From: CAZEDU01 sp964511185
GTDB lineage: Bacteria > Myxococcota > Myxococcia > Myxococcales > Myxococcaceae
Reading direction: 5' to 3'
Length of the DNA: 19,879 nucleotides
Assembly: GCA_964511185.1 (NCBI GenBank)
Contig: CAZEDU010000090.1
Location: forward strand, 1-19,879
In this document: positions 14,523 through 19,879 of the stretch, in pieces
Layout of the letters: every line of letters begins with the position of its first letter
Numbering within the stretch: the stretch's first letter is position 1
Position numbers and translations under genes: made by a program
The notes under the pieces: model-generated
Database searches by the model: none
What the model was told of the DNA's origin: nothing
What the model saw: only the letters and a program-made list of their open reading frames with translations

Positions 14523-15239
14523 TCAGCGCGCCAACGCGCGCTCGAGCGCGTGCCGTACCTCTCGCGACAGCGCCTCGGGGTCGCCGACGAAACGGGAAGG
14601 CGGAATGGGCGCGAGCACCTCGACGCGCACGCGGGCCCGCGCCGCGAAGAGCGGCCGGTCTCCCGGCGTCAGCTCGCGCGTTCCTTGGATGGCGACCGGC
14701 ACGACCGGAACGCCCTCCTCGACGGCGAGCACGAAGGCGCCGCGCTTGAACGGCAGCATCTGCGGGGCCGTGCTGTAAGTGCCTTCGGGGAAGACGAGCA
14801 CCGGCATGCCGCGCCGAAGCCACGCGCGGCAGGTCTCGAGCATCATCGCCATCGAGCGCGGGTGGCCCCGCTCGACCGGCACGTAGCGCGCGAACGACAT
14901 CGCCCAACCGACCACCGGCAGCCGGAACAACGAGGCCTTCGAGACGAACTTGAAGGGCCGAAAGAGGCCGAGCACCGCGACGATGTCGGCCATCGACTGG
15001 TGGTTGCAGACCAGCACCGCCGGCCCCTTCGGGAGCCGCTCGCGGTGAAGCACCCGGATGTCCCAGCTCGGGATCCACCACATGTAGAAGAACGTCCAGC
15101 GCGCGAGCACCGCGTGCACCCAGCGGCGGTCGGGGTCGAACGGCGTGCCCGCCAACCACAAGAGGAGCAGCACCAGGAACTCGAGCGGCGCGAGCGTGAA
15201 GAAGACCAGCCAGTAGAGCGCTGTGACGAGGAAGCTCAC
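14523..15239 (-). CDS. PlsC-family 1-acylglycerol-3-phosphate acyltransferase
   Basis: This 238-residue protein has an N-terminal membrane helix (about 8-30) and the PlsC acyltransferase domain. Motif I is NHQSMAD (H80, D85), motif III is FPEGTYS (E152, G153), and PVVPVAIQGTREL forms motif IV. Such enzymes move an acyl chain to the sn-2 position of lysophosphatidic acid at the inner membrane face. The GTG start at 15239 overlaps the stop of the FabL-like gene (GTGA), so it is the last gene of a four-gene coupled operon. The specific acceptor could be another lysolipid. The longer open frame upstream is only the shadow of the reductase gene. Confidence 0.9.
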   Translation of the reverse strand: MSFLVTALYWLVFFTLAPLEFLVLLLLWLAGTPFDPDRRWVHAVLARWTFFYMWWIPSWDIRVLHRERLPKGPAVLVCNHQSMADIVAVLGLFRPFKFVSKASLFRLPVVGWAMSFARYVPVERGHPRSMAMMLETCRAWLRRGMPVLVFPEGTYSTAPQMLPFKRGAFVLAVEEGVPVVPVAIQGTRELTPGDRPLFAARARVRVEVLAPIPPSRFVGDPEALSREVRHALERALAR

Positions 15240-16030
15240 CGCGCCCGCTGCCTGGACACTTCCGCGGCGAGCCGCATGCCGTAGCTCGCGTCGAGCCCGC
15301 CGTCGACCACCAGCGTCTGGCCATTCACGTAGCGCGCGGCGCTCGAGCACAGCCAGGCGATGGGCTGGGCGATCTCCTCGGCCGATGCGACGCGAGAGGC
15401 CGGCAAACTCTCGGAGACGGTCTTCACCATCGCGTCCCACGCCTCGCCCACGTAGAAGCGCGACGAGTCGGTGTCGATGTAGCCGGGGTTCACCGCGTTC
15501 ACCCGCACGCCGAACGGCGCGAGCTCGCACGCGAAGTAGCGGACCAGCACCTCCATCGCGCCCTTCATCGCCCCGAGCAGGCCGTGGAACGGCAGCGTGT
15601 CGCGGCTGTCCATGCCGGAGACCACCACGATGCTCGCCGCGCGGCCCTTCATCAGCGGCGCGCAGCGCTGGGTGGCGTAGACGAAGCTCTTCACCGTCAC
15701 GTTGAAGGTCTTGTCCATCTGGTGGAGCTTCACGTCGAGCAGCGGCGTGAACGCCGTCGACGCGGCGTTGACGATGAACGCGTCCAAGTGGCCGTAGGTC
15801 TGGGCGATGAAGTCGACCGGCCCGCGGAGGCTCTCGGGGTCGAGCTGGTCGGCCACCACCGTCTCGCACCGCCGCCCGAGCGCCGCGAGGTCGCGCTTCA
15901 ACGCGTCCGCGGCCTTCGCGTCGCGCCGGTACGTCGCCACGACGTCGTAGCCCGCCTTCGCGAGCTCGATCGCGACGGCTCGCCCCACCCCGCGCGTGCC
16001 ACCGGTGATCAGCGCAACCTTGTCGCTCAT
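15236..16030 (-). CDS. FabL-like SDR enzyme with His in place of catalytic Tyr
   Basis: This 264-residue short-chain dehydrogenase has the cofactor motif TGGTRGVGRAVA (residues 9-20), NAAS (88-91) and C-terminal NPGYIDTDSSRF and NGQTLVVDGG. The stretch GAMKGAMEVLVRYFACEL and the later motifs resemble FabL, the NADPH-dependent enoyl-ACP reductase III. In FabL the catalytic Tyr sits seven residues before the Lys (Y-x6-K). Here the Lys is K156 and the aligned residue is H149, while the upstream Ser (S138) is kept. The start is ATG at 16030 with GAGGAG 6 nt upstream, 11 nt after the dctM stop. It could be a reductase with altered chemistry, or one acting on another carbonyl. Confidence 0.88.
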   Translation of the reverse strand: MSDKVALITGGTRGVGRAVAIELAKAGYDVVATYRRDAKAADALKRDLAALGRRCETVVADQLDPESLRGPVDFIAQTYGHLDAFIVNAASTAFTPLLDVKLHQMDKTFNVTVKSFVYATQRCAPLMKGRAASIVVVSGMDSRDTLPFHGLLGAMKGAMEVLVRYFACELAPFGVRVNAVNPGYIDTDSSRFYVGEAWDAMVKTVSESLPASRVASAEEIAQPIAWLCSSAARYVNGQTLVVDGGLDASYGMRLAAEVSRQRAR

Positions 16031-16040
16031 GCCTGGCTCC

Positions 16041-17531
16041 TCAAGGCGCCGCCGGCGCGCTCCCCGCATCGGCCTCCGCGGCGCGACGCTCGCGCGCCTT
16101 CTTCATCATCTCCTCGAGCGTCAGCACCTTGCCTTCCTCGGGCGCGTCTTCCGCTGGACGCACCGGCTGACCGGCCGCGGGCCCTTCGGCAGACGCCTTG
16201 CCGTAGCCGCCGAACGGTTGCAGGAAGGGCTTGCCCTTCATCGCGTACACCGGCCCGACGGAAATGGGCGGCACGTACGTCACCAGCATCAGCCCGATGA
16301 CCAGAATCCCGAGCGTCGGCATGACCGAGCGGACGACCTGGCCGAAGGGTCTTTGAAAGAGCTGCGCGCTGACGAAGAGGTTGGTGGCGATGGGCGGCGC
16401 CACGTAGCCGATCTCCATGTTGACGATGAAGACGACCCCTAGGTGCAGCGGGTCGATGCCGAGCGCGACCGCGGTGGGCGCGATGATGGGCGTGAAGAGC
16501 ACGATGGCCGAGATGGAGTCCATCAAGCAGCCGGTCACCACCAGGAACACGTTGATGGCGAGCATGAACATCACCGGCGACAGGCCCTGCGCCTGAATCC
16601 ACTCCAGGGCGAGCTCCGCGGCCTGCTTCTCGACCATGAAGTCGTTGAGGCCGAACGCGAGCACGATGATCAGCACCAGCGCGCCCATCATCGTCACGCT
16701 CTTCATGATCGCGCCCGGCACCTCCTTCCACCGGATCTCGCGGTGGATGAACACCTCGACCACGAGCGCGTAGATGACCGCGACCGCGGAGGCCTCGGTG
16801 GCGGTGAAGATGCCGGAGTAGATTCCGCCCAGAATGATGACCGGCAAGAGCAGCGCCCAGAGCCCCTGGCGCAGCACCTGCCAGCGCTCGGACCAGCTGT
16901 GGCGGCGTCGCTTCTCGGCGCTCCCCGAGCCCTTCAGCCACGAGTACACCGACAGCATTCCGGCGATGAGCAGCGCCGGGAGCAGGCCCGCCAGGAACAG
17001 GTCGCTCACGTTCACCGCGGCCTTGCCCGAGACGCTGATCGCGTACACGAGCATGGGGATGGACGGCGGGATGAGGCAGCCCAGCGAGCCAGCGGTGGTG
17101 ATCAGCCCGAGCGCGAAGTTCTCTTTGTAGCCGGCCTTCAGCATCGCCGGGAACATGATGCCGCCCACCGCGATGAGCGTGACCGGCGAGCTGCCGCTGA
17201 TCGCCGCGAAGATCATGCACGCCAACACCGAGGCGATGGCCAGGCCCCCGCGGAAGTGGCCGACGAAGACCTCCGCCACGCGCACCAGCCGCTGCGCGAT
17301 GCCGCCCGCGCCCATCAGCGCGCCCGAGATGACGAAGAAGGGGATCGCGAGCAGCACGTTCTTCGAGGTGAGGCCGCCAATCTTGACCGCCATCACCTGC
17401 AGCGACGCGAACGTGTCGTACTCGGGGACGAAGAACGCGAAGCACAAGAGCGCCGCGGTGCCAATGACGACGAAGAGCGGCGTGCGCAGCGCGAGCAGCA
17501 GGAGGAGCAGCCCGATGACGAGCAAGGTCAT
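16041..17531 (-). CDS. dctM: TRAP transporter large permease subunit (DctM)
   Basis: This 496-residue polytopic membrane protein has the DctM pattern of about twelve hydrophobic segments. Typical motifs include LLAIPFFVISGALMGAGGIAQRLV, ISGSSPVTLIAVGGIMFPAM, GYKENFALGLITTAGSLG with PPSIPM, and a late GYVAPPIATNLFV. DctM carries solute with sodium across the inner membrane, together with DctQ and a periplasmic DctP. No DctP-like gene is visible here, so the solute cannot be named. The C-terminal ~75 residues are a hydrophilic tail rich in Ala, Glu and Pro, longer than usual. The ATG overlaps the dctQ stop (ATGA). The gene is followed by a reductase and an acyltransferase of lipid type. Confidence 0.93.
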   Translation of the reverse strand: MTLLVIGLLLLLLALRTPLFVVIGTAALLCFAFFVPEYDTFASLQVMAVKIGGLTSKNVLLAIPFFVISGALMGAGGIAQRLVRVAEVFVGHFRGGLAIASVLACMIFAAISGSSPVTLIAVGGIMFPAMLKAGYKENFALGLITTAGSLGCLIPPSIPMLVYAISVSGKAAVNVSDLFLAGLLPALLIAGMLSVYSWLKGSGSAEKRRRHSWSERWQVLRQGLWALLLPVIILGGIYSGIFTATEASAVAVIYALVVEVFIHREIRWKEVPGAIMKSVTMMGALVLIIVLAFGLNDFMVEKQAAELALEWIQAQGLSPVMFMLAINVFLVVTGCLMDSISAIVLFTPIIAPTAVALGIDPLHLGVVFIVNMEIGYVAPPIATNLFVSAQLFQRPFGQVVRSVMPTLGILVIGLMLVTYVPPISVGPVYAMKGKPFLQPFGGYGKASAEGPAAGQPVRPAEDAPEEGKVLTLEEMMKKARERRAAEADAGSAPAAP

Positions 17532-18310
17532 GGCGCGGGCTCCTCGGGCGGCGGCGCCATCACCGGCTGCAGCTCAGGCGCCTTCTCCTCCTCGGTCGGG
17601 CCGACCGCGCGCGCCAGGAAGCGCAGCGCCATCACCGTGAACGAGACCGGCATGATGCCGAAGACGATGAACTTCGGCGCCGGGAACGCATCGAACACGC
17701 CGGCCGCGCCGTCCGACTCGAGCCAGGTGTCGAGGTGGTAGCGCACGTTCAGCCAGCTCAAGTAGCCGAGCACGGCGCAGAACGCGGCGGCGAAGAACGC
17801 GCCAAAGCGGCCGATGTGCGCCTTCACCCGGCCGCGCCAGAGGAACTCCATGATCTCCAGCGTCAGGTGCGCGCGCTCGTGCGTCGCGAGCGAGGCCCCC
17901 AGAAAGCCGACCCAGAGCATCCCGCACAGCGCGAAGACCTGAGACCAGATGAGCCCGTTCGGAAAGAGCCACTGGAGCAGCTTCACCGCGGCGTAGGTCC
18001 CCGCGACGGTGCCAGCCGCGTACGCGAGCGCTCGAGGGACCGAAGGCGGCGACTTCACCTTCGCGGTGCGAAACGCCATGAAGGCGAGGAAGAGCGAGAG
18101 CCCGAGCGCGGTGACCAGGCTGGCGGCGTCGGCGGCGTGGGCCGCCGGCAGGAGGCGCCCCCAGAATCGATCGAGCGGGCCTTGCGAAGCGGCGAGCCGC
18201 AGGACGACGTCGAAGAACACCGCGAGCGACATCGCCGCGAGCAGGAAGAGACAGGCCGCTTTCTCGAATCGGTAGAGCGCGCCGTCGAGCCGTCGAAGGA
18301 GCTTTCGCAC
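17528..18310 (-). CDS. dctQ: TRAP transporter small permease subunit (DctQ), enlarged
   Basis: This 260-residue membrane protein is the DctQ partner of the DctM gene it overlaps. TM1 lies near residues 17-38. The DctQ-like core follows later (WSQVFALCGMLWVGFLGASL, then ATHERAHLTLEIMEF), with a last helix near 208-228 and a Pro/Glu-rich tail. DctQ proteins are usually about 160-200 residues. Here about 75 extra residues with two further likely helices (61-82 and 92-112) separate TM1 from the core. GTG at 18310 is the only possible start, because an in-frame TAA lies five codons upstream. It has no clear ribosome-binding site and lies in a 9-bp inverted repeat. It is the first gene of the operon. 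Confidence 0.82.
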   Translation of the reverse strand: MRKLLRRLDGALYRFEKAACLFLLAAMSLAVFFDVVLRLAASQGPLDRFWGRLLPAAHAADAASLVTALGLSLFLAFMAFRTAKVKSPPSVPRALAYAAGTVAGTYAAVKLLQWLFPNGLIWSQVFALCGMLWVGFLGASLATHERAHLTLEIMEFLWRGRVKAHIGRFGAFFAAAFCAVLGYLSWLNVRYHLDTWLESDGAAGVFDAFPAPKFIVFGIMPVSFTVMALRFLARAVGPTEEEKAPELQPVMAPPPEEPAP

Positions 18311-18323
18311 TGGAGCGAAAGCT
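18300..18323. promoter_or_regulatory. 9-bp inverted repeat spanning the dctQ start codon
   Basis: AGCTTTCGC, the 6-nt loop ACTGGA, and GCGAAAGCT form a perfect 9-bp stem. On the minus strand the GTG start of dctQ (18310-18308) falls at the loop-stem border, so folding of the mRNA would hide the start. It could therefore limit translation. As DNA it could be an operator. Confidence 0.5.
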
Positions 18324-18387
18324 TAGAACGGCTCGGCGGCAGACCCTAGAGGCTGAACGCACACGCAGCGGAGCCTTTCGCGGCAGC

Positions 18388-18584
18388 TCAGCTCGCGACC
18401 AACAAAACGCCTCCCACGATCAACACAACCCCCAAGCCGAGTCTCCACGTCAGCGGCTCTCCCAGCACCACGATCGAGAGCAGAGACCTCCGGTCTATCC
18501 CATTGACCGCGTGGTGCTCACCGCGCGCGAATGCGATGCCGCTGCGAACAACGCCGACAGAAGTGCATAGGCCCACCAAGTCAT
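18388..18584 (-). pseudogene. Decayed EamA-family (DMT) transporter
   Basis: This 197-nt remnant of a small EamA transporter is usually ~140 codons. From ATG 18584 the first frame reads MTWWAYALLSALFAA, the usual family N-terminus. After a deletion the frame changes to GIAFARGEHHAVNGIDRRSLL, a piece from the middle of the protein. It then continues directly into SIVVLGEPLTWRLGLGVVL and a final hydrophobic helix, the C-terminus, to the stop at 18388. At least two internal deletions are needed, one of them frameshifting. The rest of the 331-bp stretch between dctQ and the glycosylase gene holds only the dctQ leader, the pseudogene's upstream sequence and short flanks. Confidence 0.8.
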
Positions 18585-18641
18585 CGGCTCGCTTCCGCTC
18601 TTTGCGCGCTGGACGGTTCAGCGTATGGACATAGCCCAGCG

Positions 18642-19268
18642 ATGGCCTCATCGTTCGACACATCGCGCGCCGTGCGCCACCTCAAGAATGCCGACGCCGT
18701 GCTCGGCGCGTGGATTGATCGCTTCGGCCCGTTCACGCTCGAAGTGCCAGCGCGGGTAGACCTCTTCACCGCCCTCGCGCGGTCGATTACCTACCAACAG
18801 CTCAGCGGCAAAGCCGCCGCCACCATCTTCGGCCGCGTGTGTGCGCTCTTTCCACGCCGACGCTTTCCACGCCCGGAAGCGCTGCTCGCCATCGACGTCG
18901 CGCATCTGCGGGCGGCGGGGCTCTCCGCCTCGAAGGCCGCCGCGATGCGGGACCTGGCGGCGCGGATGCTCGACCGAACCATCCCTTCACTCAAGACGCT
19001 CCAGGCGATGGACGACGAGGAGATCATCGAGCGGCTCTCCACCGTTCGAGGCGTCGGCCGCTGGACGGCAGAGATGGTGCTCATCTTCCACTTGGGCCGA
19101 CCGGACGTGTTGCCCTTGGGCGACTACGGCGTGCGAAAAGGGTTCAGCCAGCTGTTCCGTCGGCGTGACGTGGTCTCACCCGACGTGCTCGCGCGACACG
19201 GAGAACGTTGGCGCCCGTTTCGCACCGTCGCCAGCTGGTACCTCTGGCGCGCCATCGACGCGCAGTAG
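18642..19268 (+). CDS. AlkA-type DNA-3-methyladenine glycosylase (HhH-GPD)
   Basis: This 208-residue HhH-GPD base-excision glycosylase lacks the N-terminal beta domain of E. coli AlkA, so it is the short form. Key parts are TALARSITYQQLSGKAAATI (helical core), the helix-hairpin-helix VRGVGRWTAEM (about 135-145) and PLGDYGVRKG with catalytic D161. It removes alkylated purines such as 3-methyladenine from DNA. ATG at 18642 is chosen because the conserved domain begins soon after; the upstream open frame runs over the EamA remnant. The ribosome-binding site is weak. Its TAG stop directly abuts the stop of the convergent gene that follows. Confidence 0.9.
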   Translation: MASSFDTSRAVRHLKNADAVLGAWIDRFGPFTLEVPARVDLFTALARSITYQQLSGKAAATIFGRVCALFPRRRFPRPEALLAIDVAHLRAAGLSASKAAAMRDLAARMLDRTIPSLKTLQAMDDEEIIERLSTVRGVGRWTAEMVLIFHLGRPDVLPLGDYGVRKGFSQLFRRRDVVSPDVLARHGERWRPFRTVASWYLWRAIDAQ

Positions 19269-19688
19269 CTATTTGCCGCGCACGGGCCCCAAATAGACCC
19301 ACTCGAGGTCCGACCGGAACGGGCGCGCCAGGAAGCTGTGCGCGCCCGGGCGCCCAGCCACCGACCCGGAAACCTCCCAGGCCCGGTACAAGACAGAGCC
19401 CGCGTGGCTCGTCAGGTTGGTCTTGATCACCGGTCCTTGGAACTTGGGCGGCCGGGCTTCGGGAGGCACTCCAGCGCGAAGCCGCGCCAAAATTTGCGTT
19501 CGTCGGGCGTCGACATGGGCTTCGACCTTCTGGACCAGCGCTGCGGTCTGTGGACGAAGCGCGGCGACCCCTGCCCGCTGCCCAGGCGACATCGCCAGCA
19601 ACCCCACCGTCAGCTTGTCTTGAAAGTTGAGCGCAGTCGCTCGGCGGGGAGCTGCGGTCGCTGGCGCAATACGTCCAATCGGTGGCAT
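19269..19688 (-). CDS. Small unknown protein, possible fifth member of the AAA+/protease system
   Basis: This encodes 139 residues with no family I recognise. The leader MPPIGRIAPATAAPRRATAL resembles that of the Gln-rich protein (IRPVAPRAATPAVR). A helical region (about 30-73) and a short C-terminal part with likely strands follow (PVIKTNLTSHAGSVLYRAW, DLEWVYLGPVRGK). There is no signal peptide or membrane helix. ATG at 19688 has only a weak ribosome-binding site (AGGCGA). The main link to the 3916-9164 cluster is upstream: the CGCAACTT-N16-GATAAC element at 19715-19744. It converges on the glycosylase gene with no gap between the two stop codons. Confidence 0.68.
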   Translation of the reverse strand: MPPIGRIAPATAAPRRATALNFQDKLTVGLLAMSPGQRAGVAALRPQTAALVQKVEAHVDARRTQILARLRAGVPPEARPPKFQGPVIKTNLTSHAGSVLYRAWEVSGSVAGRPGAHSFLARPFRSDLEWVYLGPVRGK

Positions 19689-19714
19689 GGCGTCGCCTGG
19701 AGAGAGTCCACTGG

Positions 19715-19744
19715 GTTATCCACCCGTTGAGTCGCAAAGTTGCG
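19715..19744 (-). promoter_or_regulatory. Shared promoter-like element upstream of small unknown gene
   Basis: On the minus strand this reads CGCAACTT, 16 nt, then GATAAC. The upstream box and the five bases before it (CACCGCAACTT) are identical to the copy at 8359-8388, and the spacer length is the same in all three copies. The -10-like box ends 26 nt before the ATG at 19688. Similarity between these two copies also extends into the spacer (CTCAA and GGG in both). Confidence 0.6.
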
Positions 19745-19788
19745 GTGGAACCTTGGCGGGAATTCGCGTCGATTGCCCCAAACGAGCG

Positions 19789-19802
19789 CTCAGGGCCCTG
19801 AG
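19789..19802. other. 14-bp perfect palindrome
   Basis: CTCAGGGCCCTGAG is a perfect palindrome with no loop, upstream of the small gene at 19269-19688 and about 45 bp beyond its promoter-like element. A loopless palindrome suits a dimeric DNA-binding protein better than a terminator. The rest of 19689-19879 outside this site and the promoter-like element shows no complete gene. Confidence 0.35.
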
Positions 19803-19879
19803 GGAGTGGGGACTGGATTGTCAGACGCTCAAGCGAACGCCGCCGAGCGGTGCCGCGTCTCGGGCCGGGGGTTTTGTCG

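Noticed and set aside
19821..19879. Possible 3' end of a minus-strand gene entering from the right edge, ending PLGGVRLSV
   Set aside because: Only about 19 codons are visible and other frames are also open; too little to support a gene.

Overview
The window comes from a high-GC genome that is almost certainly myxobacterial (Myxococcota). One secreted protein ends in a MYXO-CTERM-type sorting tail. There are also a tandem DUF6209 lipoprotein, a DUF2911 protein and dense runs of short overlapping operons. No rRNA, intact tRNA, CRISPR array, integrase or transposase gene is visible. Nothing was searched against a database; family names rest on motif recognition.

Layout. 1-543 is the 3' end of a bshA-like glycosyltransferase, followed by a cluster of GGGGACTGTCCCC repeats (543-661) that separates it from a convergent DUF2911 gene. 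A DUF1761 membrane protein gene follows on the minus strand, then a divergent LytS/LytTR two-component pair (2106-3892, plus strand). Between 3916 and 9164 lies a minus-strand cluster of four unusual genes. In transcription order they are an unknown protein with an HTH(S) motif, a caspase/CHAT-like putative cysteine protease, a tandem CbxX/EccA-like AAA+ ATPase with a dead second module, and a Gln-rich protein. A lipoprotein, a CRP-family regulator and a divergent M14 carboxypeptidase follow (9288-12860). Next come a beta-barrel-like protein and a MYXO-CTERM zinc-phospholipase-C-like protein (12863-14382). A tight minus-strand operon (14523-18310) encodes DctQ, DctM, a FabL-like reductase and a PlsC-like acyltransferase. 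A decayed EamA transporter, an AlkA-type DNA glycosylase and a small unknown gene (19269-19688) close the window.

The most interesting signal is in the 3916-9164 cluster. Three transcription units share a promoter-like pattern on the minus strand, CGCAACYY-N16-GATAAS: the HTH(S) gene, the protease-AAA-Gln-rich operon, and the physically separate gene at 19269-19688. The spacer is exactly 16 nt in every case. All five proteins also begin with a similar short Pro/Arg-rich leader. I infer one co-regulated protease/AAA+ system whose fifth member lies about 10 kb away. Its function is unknown; stress response, regulated proteolysis, protein export and defence are all possible.

Other points: the FabL-like enzyme has His where the catalytic Tyr should be. 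The dctQ start codon sits in a perfect 9-bp inverted repeat. The beta-barrel gene has no orthodox start codon near its signal peptide.
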